64,000 nucleotides of DNA from Prinia subflava (Eukaryota > Chordata > Aves > Passeriformes > Cisticolidae). The stretch's first letter is position 1. The number at the start of each line of letters is the position of its first letter. A model generated the notes under the pieces. The model made no database searches. It had not been told where the DNA came from and was given only the letters and a program-made list of their open reading frames with translations. Below, one piece after another: positions 24,359-39,300 of this stretch. The position numbers were made by a program, and so were the translations under genes. The stretch spans positions 14,450,032-14,514,031 of the forward strand of contig NC_086256.1 in assembly GCF_021018805.1 (NCBI RefSeq), read 5' to 3'.

Positions 24359-27300
24359 CTGAAACACACAGGAGAAGAATATTAGAGTCATATAAAAGAT
24401 GAGCTTCAACACACAAATGAAATTTGTGTTCACAGAGTGAAAGAGAAGTAGTACACACAAACACTTCTTCTCTCAGCAGTTCTTACAGAAACTGTAATTT
24501 AACAAACGCCATTTCTGAAGCCTGAATTTTCATTTTGAGGGTAACTGTTTCTAAATTTTCCTGGAGGGCCTCCTTATTTCTGTGCTGATGTCTCTGCAGT
24601 GTCTTCGTACAGTCTCAAAATACACGAGACACAATGCAAACAGCAAGTATAGATAGCCTGTATCGCTGCAATTCCTTTTACCCTTGAAGAGATGGTGATT
24701 TTGTATCTAAAGGCTGGCACATGCAGAGCTATGTAAAGAAGCGAGCTTTAAGGGATGTGAATCTAAATGGTTGTTACTTATTTGCAGCAGGTTAGTAATG
24801 TCTAAACAGTACCTCTGTCATCACTTTAATAGTGTGGTGCTAAAAGGTATTTACCATGCATTCATCCAGAAGCACTTTAGGTTCAAGTAGGGTGTTTGCT
24901 TTAAATATTTGACCGTTCCATCCTTTGAAGGTAACTGCTGTCTTCCGGCCACCTGCTTTATTTAATCCCCATATCGGTGTGTTTAGACAATGGACTGTGA
25001 TGCTGTGGGTTGCTTCTGAGCTCAGCAAATGAAGGAAGTTCATCTGCACTTTGCCAACACCGAACTCCAGCTAAATTTGGAGAGAAAAGCATTGTTACAG
25101 CTGGACTGTGCTGAATGGCCACAGCAACCCCAAGTGCCATGGACATGTAAGTGGTGTTCAGGCACAGGAACATGTGTACATGTTTACATACACTGGGGTC
25201 AGTGCCAAAGAGCAGGATTTGCATTCCTCAGTGGAGATGTTAGATTCTATTACAGTCATTGCTATAAACAGAAGCTTTCATAGGATGTTTTCAAAGCTTA
25301 AATATAAACATTTGCTGATGCTCACAACATTGCTGAAGCACAGCTGGTCAGAAAACAGTATTTTTAAATAAGGCAACTGAAAGAAATGCTTTCATGATTC
25401 AAACAAAGATATTATCAGTAGCAGTGTTTTAACTGAAGCCACATCACTCTGCTGTTTAGTCTTCTTAGACCATAGGTTCTGGCAATACTGATAGTCCATT
25501 ACAAATGCAAAAATTCATAAGTATATTTTGATTTTAGACAAAATATAGTCACTCATTATTCACAAAGAATTTCTCCAAGACTATTTCATATTCAGGGATC
25601 TTCCAAATGTAGGAATGCATATGTGAACTTCACAGAATTTCTGAAGCACTTCAATGACTACAGCATATACAGAACTTCACAAACATAAGATTTCTATTCC
25701 CAAGAGTTCAAGAACTACATGTAAAGAAGAGCATGAAATAATGATGGACAAAAAACTAGTCCCTCCCTAATGGCATTTAAAAGTGCCTAAGTGTTGGAAA
25801 GCAGTAATAATTTCCATCCTTTCTATTGTGACAACCTCAGCATCTCTATGCTTAGGTGCCCTGAGTGATGAGGTGCTAATGGAGCTTAGAAGTATTTCAG
25901 GCTTCTTTTTATGCCTTGTATAAGAAAGTGTAAAGCAAAACAAAATAATTCTAGCACCATAGGTGAATAGATGAACACTGTGAGAATTACTAACGTATAT
26001 AGTCTCCAGAAAATCTGTAACTTCTATACCAGAATATATAACATGTCCTTCCACAGAGACACACAATAATGCCCCCCTGAAATCTAACACTTTTTAATGA
26101 GTTAAGTAGATAAGCATGCATTTGTTTACAGTTCAAGCACAGACACTGTCTCTAGAGGCAATACATACCTTTGTAACAGACAGTGGTGTTAAACATGTCT
26201 GACCACCTGCAGTGAAGTTGCAGAAAACTTCAATGGCATCAGAAGGACATCCAATATTTGGATCAATCCAGTATTTTCCTATTAGTATATAATTCCAGAC
26301 AGAAAATAAAACCAAAATATAATTACTACTAAGCAATTTGTTAAAATATTCATACTTGGCAAATATAACATATATTATCACCATATCTTCACAAGGAAAT
26401 GAAAGAAAAGGAACATGAAAATGTTGTTCCTAATAACAACTACTGAGAAAAATTACCATAATAAACCACTTCTGATTACAATTATGCTGACATTACAGCT
26501 TTAAATAGGAGGATTTTTTATTTGAAATATTGTTTCAGGAACTTCTGAGATACAATGACTGTCAGCGTATCTGACAGTGGGAATGTATGGTATGCAATTT
26601 TCTCATTAGGAATCTAGAATCTGATCCACACAAAATTCATTGAAAAATTAGCTATAGATACTTGGAAAATTTCGAATCACAAAATTGCATTTTCAAATTA
26701 TCTGGATGCATCTGTTTACTGATAGATGTAATCTGTTTAATATTTATATAATATTAGATAGCTACATACTTCCATCGTTAAAATTCAGAAATTTTATCTT
26801 AAGATGAAATAAATATAGTTGTGACAGGCACACTGCAAGAGAATACCATAAAAGAAAAATAAAAGCATTAAATCAGATCAGATCAGAATTTTAATGGAGA
26901 AAGCCCCACTTGGAAGCAAACCCCTTGAAAGGTACTTGTGTGGAAGTGGACACTTACCATCTGACACTTTACGTTCGCAATTAAGCAAGTCCCTGCAGAT
27001 GCGTGCTGGGTTATCCCTTGTGCCAAGAGGGTTCTTGATGCTGTGCAGTAAATTGCTAAGGTAGTGGAGCGTTTTGAAAATCTCTGTACTGTGATCTAGT
27101 AAAGTTACTTCAGTATTCTGGTATTTCTGCCAAGGGCCATTAGCAAATGCGTTACCACAAAGAAGTGTCACAACAACAGTATATGCAGTAAGAGTCAAAG
27201 GTCAAAAGGCCATTGAATAGCCAGAGAGAATCAAAGTGTTTATATGAATGCAGTCAGCCATGTAAAACCACGTAAGGGTAATAAATCCCAATAAACCAAT

Positions 27301-30300
27301 TAGGACACTTTATTAAAATTGTCAGAGCAGTGACGTTAAGGCAGGTTTAGGTCATGCAAATTTGTCATTCTGATATATTTACATAAAAATATGGATACAA
27401 GGAAAGGAAGGAAAAATTGGTCCACTTTTAAATAAACCTAGAGGTTTCAGATTTTAAATAGTGAGATCTAAGGCTTAACCTAAAAAAATCTATGCAAATT
27501 TATTTGACCTTATCCATGTAAGGGATTTTCTTGCAACCAATGCAGCCAGACACATATATGTCAATATTTTTTTTTAATCAAACCCAAAATGCTGCTGTTG
27601 TGGACTGAGTCTGAATAGATACAGTCCTCTATGTGTGACAGTCAGCAATTTACATTACTACCAATCATGACAAAAAGTAGAAGTCTCACTGCTTCTCTTA
27701 ATTTCATTTCAACTATTTCCTATAAATCCTAGCATGTTTCATTATATTCTATAATTACTTGCTACCCATTATTAATTTAAAACTAATTTAAAACTAAGTC
27801 TTTGAAAAGAAACACTGTATATCCTCAAATAATAAAATTATAATTGCATTCCCTGTATGATAATGTAAATACATTTAAATATATACCTCCATCTGTAAGG
27901 CAGCATTTGACTCAAACAAAGCTTGAACAGCAGCATTGAGATCCACTTGTTTCTAAAAAACAGGTATTTCAGAATATAAAAAGATGAACAAGAATATACA
28001 AAAGTGCAGGTGGTAAATTCTTTGAGCAGTGAAACAAGCAGTACTTTTGAAGAGCATCCTGTTATTTTCACTTTCAATAAAGCACTGTATTGTAGGTTAG
28101 AGTTGTTACAGAATTTACCCTCGGTCCTGGTGGTCCAGGTGGTCCCTGGAGAATGGGAAAAAATCAGATATTAGGTGCTTCACATCTTTATATAGTGCAA
28201 TCAAAATGGAAAAATACAGGCACAGTTTTTTATGCACTTACAGGTGGCCCAGGCTGGCCCTGCTGTCCCTGAGGCCCCTAGAAGAAATGAAGATAGAATG
28301 CAATGGTTATACATTAAAATCTCTGGCTTTACATTTATGTATTTATTAAATCACAAAAATGTCCCAATGTGTATAAGGCAGAAGGTGTGATACCAGCTCT
28401 AGTAAAGTTGTAGATTGCTAGTTACTGTTGTTAAAGTACCCTGCTCCATTTTCTTATGAGTATTCATGTTGGAATTGCTGTGTTGCCTGGTTCCTTGTTT
28501 CTTCAATTACTTCTGATATGAGGGGAACATTAAAAGTCATAGAAAGTATTAATATATAATGTGCTATACATTGTGCCAGTGTTATATGTATGCTGACAAG
28601 GTAAGTACTAGAAGGGGTAAATAATCACAAAAACATTGCAGATAATGTTATCAGTAACTGCAAAAATCTAACTGATCCACTTTAATCCATGAGTGCATGC
28701 CAGGCTTTTATCAGTTGAATTTATCAGCAGTGTCAATTTTCAGCCAGAACATGTTATGTTCACTGTTTTACAGTGATATGACAGACTTCCTTTATGCCCT
28801 TATTTTCTCATTGTAAGTGGCATCATTTTAGTGTGTAGGAGGATTGCAGAGGAGAGGAGAGGGAGCTGCTTTTCCCTAGCTTACAGTGCCTACAATGCAT
28901 GGAAACCTGAGTTTTAGGCTGCCTTAGAACTGAACATGGACCTTTCCAATACAATAAATGCATCTGAATTATTCTTTCTTTAATCCACTATTCACATTAA
29001 GCTGGAATAGTGGTGAACATTTATTAATATGCAGTGACCCTTGTGTCTCTGTTAGATTCTTATCTTCAAGTTCTATGTACTCAAAGCTGCTAGAAGCTAT
29101 TGTTACAATGGCACAAATGATGACAAGGAAAAGAATTGGTGGCAGTGCCTTAAGAAGAGAAAAAGAGAAGGAATGAAAGGCATGGGCTAGATCTGCACCT
29201 TAAATTACTAAGTCAATTTAAGCAGAACATTCTTTTGTCCATGCTGCTTGTACCAATTACTTGAGCACAATAAGCTGTTCCAGCAAAAGCCCTCATACGT
29301 CAGTATGGTCACGCTAGTACTAAATCTCTGCCAAAAGACAAATAATCTGATGTGGCATGGTCATGCTGACAAAGGTTGTGAAACTGATCTAGTCAAATAG
29401 GAATTAAGTTGTAAATCACTCGATACAATAATAATAATAATAACTGTTTCTGCTGTGAGATTTCACAGCAAGCAAGGTCTGTGTGTCATTTCATGCTACA
29501 ACTGCTGAACTCGTGCTGTACTCAAGTTGCCAAAAGCAAGGCAGTTGGAAATGGTTAAAGAAAAACCAGTTTCACTCTAATATTAATGTGTATTTAAAAA
29601 AGAGGATCTCAAACCAGAGCAATGTACCTAAGTCACTGAGGCTGCAAATTTATCAGTTCTTAGGTCCTAAGGCAGAGCATGTGGTAGTGCCAGGGAATGC
29701 ATCTGCCAGGGGTTGCAATGACAGCTGCACAACTGAGGTATGTTTGCACATCACCTGCCCTGGCCATGCCAGAGGGGCTTGGCTGCTGGATTACAAAGGA
29801 TGTGAAAAGTGGGGACCACCATATAATTCCAAACATCAGCTTTAGCAAGGCTATGCTGATGGACTGTAAATGGCTTTCAGACAAGAGCCATGTCTTGTAT
29901 GTGTTCTTTGGAGAACAGAGGAAATTCGAAACTGAAGCAATTTCTGGATGTTTAGATAGATGATTTTCTGATACTTTACCAAGAAGACCTTAATAAGATA
30001 AGGACCATGGATTGTAAATATTGTGAGCTTTTCAACCAATACATCCTGACCCTATTTATTTGTGTTTCATCCACTTGCACGTATAGAAGGGACTAGAAGC
30101 CATCTTCCATCTTAGGAAGCCTAAGGTAGATATTTAATGATTAACATCTTTATAAAAGATGTTAATCATTAATGCTGGAAAATGGAAATACAAGAACAAG
30201 TAATTTTAGCATATGTAGTACTACGTAGTATGGATATCCCTGTGGATTTTGTGCCAAGTAACTGATTACTAGCTTTCTTTACTTTCCTGAGTTTGATTAT

Positions 30301-33300
30301 TGCGCAGCTTGAAACTTTCTTTGAAATCCTATTACTATTATATGCATAAAATACTGTTGTTATTCATTATTACAAAACTGATCCAAGTTTACACAGATAC
30401 TATTCACTATTTTGGCATAGTTCCTCAGCTGTTGCAAACCAATTGCATTTCACAGAGCTGTACTGTTGTGTGCCAGCTGGCAAGGCTGACTCCACATTTA
30501 ATTATTCAGGTCAGGTGCTGAGGTGCTGTTGCACTGCTCCAGGACACCTTCAGTCTCTTGTGAATATATCACTAGCCTGTCTGATCATGCTTGGCCAAGT
30601 ATGTTTAATATACAATGAAAGAGAAAGTGTGAAAAAGAATCTTGAGAAACAAACTTGACATTGTAAGGATATATTTGTTTATCTTGGTTCAGGACTTAAA
30701 TTTGCAAATACCAAATCAAGGAAAGGTACAAAGTCTTCATCAGTTTGTCCCTAAGTAACCACTGCTCTCGGATGAATAGATGTCCTTGTTCTGAATGCTG
30801 AGATTTAGACATTCCAATATATTTTTTAGATGACTGAATGCTTCAGTTAATGTTCTATGTTCTTGGCATGTGTGACCATCCATTTTAAGACTCAAGAAGT
30901 CTTGGGACAAGAGCAGTTCAAATTTATAGTAGTTTCTGAAATAGAACTGAATGTTTTAAAAATAAAAACCTGCACTGTTCCAATGAGTTCCAAAGGTATT
31001 TTGCAAAAGAGGAATGTCATTTGTCTAGATCCACTGTCTCCTTGCCAGTAAAACCCATGGGAAAAAAAAAAAAAAAAAAGAGGTAAATACTGAATGCTAT
31101 TTATGAACTACTTTGTGGAATATCACATTTCTTAAATGCATTAAAACTTCAGAGAGCTATAGCAATTATCTTTACAAATCTTTAAAATATAAAGGTACTG
31201 CACAGAGTAGGGATTTTACCAATGTTCTTTCTTTCTGCTACAGAGCAGAAAAATAAGACTAAATTACACTTTTCATGAACTAAGTTAATTGCTAAATATT
31301 TTACTGGAATGTACCAGATTACTTTTACAAATCTACTTAATTTAACCTTTGTTCTCATAAGAATTTAAGTGAGAAAAGTGTAATCTCAGTGCATAAAAAC
31401 AAAAGCTGAGACTAAACCAGTTAGTTTCAGTGTGTTGTTTAATTCTTTAATCACTCCATTTGATTGAACAGAAGTTCAAAGGCCAAAATCCCCATCTTTT
31501 GCTAATGCTAGGAGGCCCAGATTTTACATACAATAGTACATACACTTAACTTTGAAAGCATGAGCAATCCCAAAGATATTCATATTTTTAAAGAATTTTT
31601 AAATTCTTGAAAAGACTATTTTTAACAAAGAATGTGTGCTTGACCACTGGCCTCAATAAGAAGATATGATTTTACATTCCACGTTTTTCTCGGGATAAAA
31701 GGACATTTCTTTCTAGTAATGAACTCTGTAACCCTGACAGACTAAAAAATATAACTAAATATACTACAAAAAGGTTAAAATCTGTGTGATTCTAGGAAGA
31801 ATGCCAATGTAAATTTTAAAGGTATAAGTTAAAGCTCAGGATACACAGATGGATGAAAAAAAACAATTGGTCTCCTTTGTATGTGAAAGTAGTTGGAAAT
31901 ACATCCCTTTCTTGGCGGAAAGTAATGCCACTGTATATGATTTAAAATTAAACATTCTTCTTCTGAGGACAGCCTTACTAGATTAACTCATCTTGATGAA
32001 TTCAAGAATTTATTTAGGAAATAACTTCTTAAACACCAGCACCAATAGTGGAAACAGATGTTTCTTGTTCAACATTTTGGATTTTTTTTAAGGACTATTT
32101 TTGGTTTTTTTTTTTAGTGTCAGCATTTTTAGCTCTATGCTGTCATAACAATTCTTATGAACAAACAGTAGAAAAAGACAGCAAAGCTAGATAACTGCAA
32201 ATTGAGAAAGTAGTTTTCCTCTTATTCCGAGATAACAATTGCCTCAAGAGCATTAGAATCAAAGAGGAGAGTTCCCCAAGACACAGACAAGAAACTTCAT
32301 TCCAAGCTTTAGCTCTTTAAAAGCTTTTGAATATTTCAGATTTATTTTTCAAAACTTTTATAAGGCAGTTTGATTGAATTTTTTAGAAGTGGCTGCTAAA
32401 AGCAAAATACAATACGTGAAACTAAATTTTAAGTGAGATGGGGTGAAAGGCAGGGTAAGAGAAACAGGAAAAAGATCATATCTGCTTTTTCCTGGAAAAG
32501 GAACTAATTATACATCTGCCATAGAAGGTAATGGTTACCAACTTTGTGTTTGTATTTGCTGTAAATATGATAACTTAATGACTTTTCACATAGCCATAAC
32601 TAATTGGAGACTTTACTGGCTCAAACACAAATTTAATATTAAATCCAACATTCAAGAATGTACGACGAATCTTGCTGAAAAAAATTCATAACCCATCAGT
32701 GCTGCCAATAGTTCCTACGGTTGGAATACATTGCATGGACACCCACCCACAGGTCTAGGCTTCTCCTGAGCTTCTTTCTCCCTTTCTAGACAAGAAGATA
32801 CAGATCTATGAACATGTGCATGCTGTGAGGCACTAGATCTTTTACAACAAATGTGCCACAAGGTTTTCCTTTTAGATCTGGACATGGACAGATTTGGAGA
32901 CTGTGACTGCTGTATGACCAGGGGCCATAGGACCAGCAGCTCACACCCACAGGGCATATCTGCATAAGTCAACTTGAACAAGGTCAGACTTCTAACACAG
33001 GCTACCAGCTTTCCTGGGCAGTGCTCTCCAGGAGCACAACACGACTGCCTGGCATTCAGAGCACGCAGGAGTACATTCAGCGTAACACAGAAATAGATTT
33101 TACACAGCCCAAAGAATGAAAGCACAAAAGTTGTTTCATCTTACCATTTCACCCCTCATGCCCTTTTCACCTCTTGGTCCCTGTAAGAAAGAGCAGCTGT
33201 TAATCCGATATGCTTTCTAGCTGCCTAGGACTGAAATAAGCAGATTAATATCCATGAGAATTATACTGCTTACATGAAAAGTCCAGTCTCATCTGTGGAA

Positions 33301-36300
33301 GTATTTACAGCTTTGAGAGTTTAATTTTCCTGTACTACTAGAAAATGAAGTTAGTTGAACACATTTTGTAATTCCTATATGTGGAAAGTTTCAGTTCGCA
33401 AGTGTGTTTTCTCTCAATAATTTTAACTGTGTTGTCTGTCCATCACCTGTGTTCTCCACAATTTCATCCACATTCAATACATCAGTGCTTCACCACCTTT
33501 AGAGAACAAAACTCAGTGCTCTCCATCACTGAAGAAATTCATTCACCACATAGATGTTTTTATGATGTTATTAGTTCTACTCTCATAGATTAGACACTAT
33601 TTTTCTGTCTCTATTTTTGGCTGGTTTTCCACTTAAATTTTGTTCCCAAGGATGGGAACAATCTTAAAATTCTTCTCTAGAAAAATTTTGCATCTTGATG
33701 GCTGTGTTTCATAACACGTAGAAGTAATCTTCAACTAAAATGTTTGGTTGATAATGGCAAACATTTACATTTAATATGAAGTCTATTAAAAGCCTTCATA
33801 CAGCTGCACACAACTGTAAAGTTTTTCTCCTCAGTGCAGCTGAAAAGAATGGAGCAAGACAAAATACCAGCTTTTCCAACAAGTGGAAAGAATTATAGAA
33901 GGGACATTCCCCTGCTTTCTATTTCACTTGCAAATATTAGCATTTATTACTTTTATTGTATATTTACTATTTTTTATGATCATTTTGATTTTTAGACATT
34001 CTCATTTACTCCAAGTCTACTTGATCAGCCAGAGGAACCTTCATGGTACAAAGAGCTTCTAAAACTGCCTGACGTGGTTGGGTGCTCTGGAGACATGAGC
34101 CACGGGGCTCTCTTGCAAAACAAATCTGGCTCTGGCACTGTGAATGTGATGGAATGAGATGGAAACAGGGGTGAGGGCAGAGCTTCCCCAGTGCAGGGAA
34201 CCTGGGGTACACTGAAAATCATCACAGAGGCCACAATGGTGTTAGAGTTGTAAGAGGGCTGTAACATCATCAGCACCTGGAACAACTTTACAGGTGCTCA
34301 TGGGCACTCCCAGAGTGTCTAGAGGGGCACTCTGGACAGCACAGCCCACAAGAAATAAAAAAATAAACTATACTGAAACTGAGTGTGGGTGCTCTCTAAA
34401 TGTATCTCAGACCAAAGGCTGAGGAAGAATATCCAGGTGGCAATTACTGTGTGCTGTTTTACACCTTGATTTGCCCACTGCCCCTGTACCCATGCCCCCT
34501 GCATGTTGTACTTAGGCAGAAGGCCACTGCAATTACTTTTTTGTCATTATTTTTTGTCATTTTTTTCTTGTTTGCAGTACACATGCTGGAGTCACATACA
34601 TTAATTTACCAGCATGGTATAACAAGGAAGGTCCTGTTAGTTACTATTTGCAAACAGAAAAATAAGAAGGTTGCTGTTTGGAAAACAAGATGATTAAACA
34701 AAATTATGCAAAAGTGAAAGGAAACTTACAGGTCTGCCAGTTGGGCCTGGTATGCCTTCTTGACCAACAGGGCCAATATATCCCTGCAAACAAGCAAAGA
34801 ATTTATTAGTTCACCATGTTTCCAAAATAAAGAAAAACCTCATGACATGTCCTGGTTTAAAGCTGCTCAGCACACAGACCTGTCAAATATCCAAAAGACT
34901 ACGGTGATACTCTCTAAATATTGAGTGCACATACAACAAAATCAGTAAGGTAAGTATAATTTGTATTATACTTAATATTAATTTGTAATAGTTGTGCTTG
35001 GAAAAGCCCCTACACGTTCTTTAATGTGAAAACTGATGCACCAAAACCAGTGGAAACTTAAGTACTCTCATCACAAAAGACCACACAGTTATTGAGCTAC
35101 AACCAACTCTGTCTTGAGCTATATTACTGCCCATGAGGACTCTTGTAAGGCTTCCAGTAAGTCCTGCTAAACTGCCACTTTTCAGATCAATTTCACTTAG
35201 AGCAAACTGCTCATGTCCAGTGTTTATCTTGTATAGGAATGTTTAGAAAAATAAAGTAGCTGTCAGAACAGTCCTCTAAAGCTGCTGTTCTGCATCTGGT
35301 AGCTGAACAAATTCAGTTCTGTGACTGTCTGAAAGGTGGCAGTGAGATAACAGGTTGCAGTGAGGCCTCCCATGCTTCAATCTTTAGCACAAAATGCTGA
35401 ACATGTTTCTACATTTTTTGGTGAGTAGTGAAGCAGAATCTCACGAAGAATGAGCTAATGAAGGTTAGGAACGTATTAGATAAAACCAAAATGCTCATTA
35501 AAAAAAGACTGCTTATTGATCAGTAAAGTCTGAGCACCACTGTGTCTTACTGCAGGCAAAGTTTGATCCCTATTTCTTTTTTTCTGTAAAACATAGTTAC
35601 ACAACCAGCAGTTTTGCCAGTAAGAAGAATGTTCAGCTCCAATAGACAAAGAAATACGAAGTCATAAGATTACACTAAGAGATCCACACTTGGTCAGCAG
35701 AGCTTGCTTTTTTCTTTCAAGATTAAGGGCCCAGCTCTGTTATCGTGTCTGTAAGCATGATGTAACCAGAGCAGTGCTGCAGTACAAGCAAAGGGCATCT
35801 AGACTCAGACAGAAAGATTTGGTTAGAGGCTTCTGGCTCTGTTACTAAGAAAAAAGATAGTTCTCTAAGTTAAAAACACGTGCTATTCGCAAAAAATCAT
35901 CCTAACAATCTCTTCCATGCAGTGAAGCACTTACAGCTTGGCCTGTTGGACCTTTCGGGCCCAGAATTCCAACTAAGCCAATGTCCCCTGCAGGACCCTG
36001 AAAATGCAAAGGAACAATTTAATCAAACACGGACACTAGCTACCCCCTTGTTTCAAACTCTTGTAATCAGTGCAAGTAAGATAATTTCTAAGGGCAGTAA
36101 CAGTGAAAATACCAAGTGCACTGACCCAAATGTTTGTCCTTAGACAGGAAATACACAGTTCTGCCTTCCACGTTCCAACAGTTCAGAGATATTTTGAACA
36201 AGTTAGTGTTAAAGCTGATTAAATCTATGCTTTCATAATGTTCTCACTCTGTAAATAGCTTACAATCTAAGAGAAAAGAACGAGCACATACTTTTGGACC

Positions 36301-39300
36301 TGGGAATCCTTGAAACCCCATTAAACCTTGATCTCCATCTTCTCCCTGTAATAGGAGCAGGCATCCTTACCATTAGTTCACATTGCTAACTCTTGGACTA
36401 CTGCTTTTGCATCAACCACTGTGATTACATACAGTCTGTCCTTTCAGTCCAGTGTCTCCTGCTGCTCCTTGGTCACCTTGTGATCCTGGAAGGCCTCTTC
36501 TGCCTCGCTTTCCTGGATGCCCTGGAAGCCCTTTCTCACCCTGTCAGTAAGAAGAAAATATATCTTTTATTGCAATTATGGAAGTCACAGATGTAAATAC
36601 AGGTTTCCTGTCAGAAGCGTGGAACATGCTTTCTCCTTAAGAAATACACTTATTCCATTTGTTTTATTTCCCTCAGGAAAATAATTAAACATCACTAAAA
36701 TGCAAATGTGACTTGACTGCTCCTTGAATTGGAAACATAAAAAACCATACATGTTGGGTCAATTCTAGTATGGTATTGCCCAGTGTAAGCAGTAAAATTC
36801 ACAAAATGAAATACAGAACAGACAGGTTAAAAGTAAATTTTAAAAAATAGTCCTCTGAGCAAGACACAGTGTACTTGTTGAAATACACCGCTGTTAGACT
36901 AAAAATCTACATTGATTCAAATGGAAACTAGACAAGTTCCTGCAAGAGAAATCCTTTGAGGACTATCAAATACACAGAAGACAGTCTAGCTCAGGAGGTT
37001 ACTGAGGTGCAATAAAGGCTGAGGTGAATATACAGGTTTCATGCTTTGTGCTTATGCTCTTTCCCAGGTTTTACCTTTGTGCCATTTGGCTTGGTTCAGT
37101 AAGAGCCTTATTAATGCTTATTCTGTATTATATGCAGCAACAGTTACCCTCAACTCATCTATTCCTTGCCTTTCTCAGATTGTAGGCACTTCTGAGCAGG
37201 AACTACTTCCTATAGCTCATTGTCTAGGTAAAGAAGTAAAAATCAGACTGGAAGAAATAAACTCTGCAAATAATGAATAGGAATTATACTAAAATATATT
37301 CATGAAATGATAACAAAGACAGCATTTGCAGTTTCCAAGTGACTTAAGTTTTCAAAGAATGGCTTGCCCATAAAATCCCACAAAGAAAATGACTTCAGAT
37401 AAAAACCATGATTTTATGTAAAAACTTCTATTCTGAATGAAGAAGATTATCTGTAATGTTTCCATTTTTTGCTTGTTTTAAAACTCAAATGAGTCTAATT
37501 AATATGAGCATATGCTGATATTAGGTATCTGGAACTGCCTGGAAAATGGAGCACACTCAGATTTCTTTCTTTGTGAAAGGGCTGAACAAAACCAATTTAA
37601 GTCCTGTGATAAATGGACATTCCAGATGCACTTATTAGCCCCCAAACCTGGCACTTAGGCTTGAAGTTATGGCAACACTCTGCTACTGGACTGCTTAGGT
37701 ATTTAAATCATCCCAACTGTTCTAGTAGCTACAGAAGTTTAGAAATAAAAGTTAGGAAACATCTGACCCTGAAGCTGGGGTGAATAAATACAAAGTGTTT
37801 TCATGGCTTCTGGAGTTGGGAATAGCATTCAGATGGATGAGATCTCTATTTTCAAATTACAGTTTATGGAAATGTGGTAAACACAACTTGCAATCTTACC
37901 CTTCAAATATGACTTGGTGTCTGTTATCACATAATTAACAGTAGTATGGTGGTTCCACAGCCACTAAATGCAGCATGAAGAATAAGCATTATCAGCAAAA
38001 CTGTACTTAACCAGATCCCATGTATGTACCTACCTTTAGCCCCGGTGCTCCCATGGGCCCTGGCATGCCTGGCAATCCCCTGGGACCTCGAGCTCCAGGA
38101 TGACCTGCTAGACCTGGTAAGCCTGAGTTTCCTTTATTGCCCTTAACAAATTGAAAATAATGGTTTACAAGTAGTACAGCCAAGTACGTTTTTTCATTGT
38201 ATGCTGAAACAGGCAACATAAAATCAGTCAAAACCACTTAATGCTTTCTGTATTTATGGACACACAATGACAGTACATCAAAATAAATAGAAAGACAGTG
38301 ATCAGCAGTATCACGTACATTTCTGCTAATATTCCAAAAGTAAAAGGCTGAAAATCACAGAACTGCACAGTATTCAATTTTTAAAAAGAAGTAACTCCAC
38401 ATGAAACAGAAGGAGACTACCTTCCCAAAGAAACAGTCAAAATTTAACATGTTTATTTATAAGGATCAGGCATACTGGTAATACTAGTATGGCTGTGTAC
38501 ATTCTGTAAAGAATCACACAAAATAACATTACCAGATGAAGAAAGATCAGAACATTTGCTATGTAAATGTATGAGAACATCAACCTATCAACCTAAAAGC
38601 AGCTATTTTAAATGAAAAATACGTTAGCGAGTACATAGAGTTAAGCCACTTTTGACATGTTAAAAAATAGATTATGGAAATTTGCTGCCATACAAATCAG
38701 TATATCTCTGATGTAACTGAATAGAAATATAAGCATAAATCTTCCTTATTTCCTATGACATTCAGTTAAGGACTCATAGGAATAAAAGGGTTGCATAAAA
38801 CATAGTTTTTGTATTAAATGTGATTTTCTGGGCTTTTGAGTATGGTGATGTGGCTTATAGATTAATGGTCTGATAAACTTACATAACAAAAGTTGTCTTT
38901 TTATTCATTGTGGCAAAAATAAGTCATAAGCCTCCCTTTATTACAAACTATAATGGGCTAATGGAGTGGTCTTTACTATGATTGTATGACATTTTCAGTG
39001 CAAAGGCAAAAAATGCAAAAATTCTTTGGCGTGATTCTCTATAATCCAGCTCCAAAGAATTTTAAGAACTTGAAAGAAGTTCATGACCTGAGACTGGAGA
39101 GGCTTGAGTGGGGTGCATCTGCCCCCTATGGGTAACTCGTTTAATTTTCTCTTTGTTCAACCAGACTGGAAATTTATACCTGAAACAACAGTGCCTCGTC
39201 CGGCATCTTGACTAATTCCTAACGCCAAATCTAACTTGGCAATCTTTTATAACAATTATTGCTCCATCTGAGTAGAACTATTGAGGAATTCATACTGGAA

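Larger units (their letters stand above)
28278..33144 (-). other. COL24A1 intron between c25 and c26 (about 4.9 kb)
   Basis: Contains the HNF1-like palindrome, the poly(A) run and the AAT repeat. A somewhat GC-richer block with a 136-codon minus frame (33125-32715) is unexplained. No Gly-X-Y exon is missed here, because the c25 and c26 peptides join as in the human chain. Confidence 0.8.

Noticed and set aside
34006..34335. GC-richer block with two overlapping minus-strand frames
   Set aside because: No domain, repeat family or splice signals recognised in a COL24A1 intron; left unannotated.
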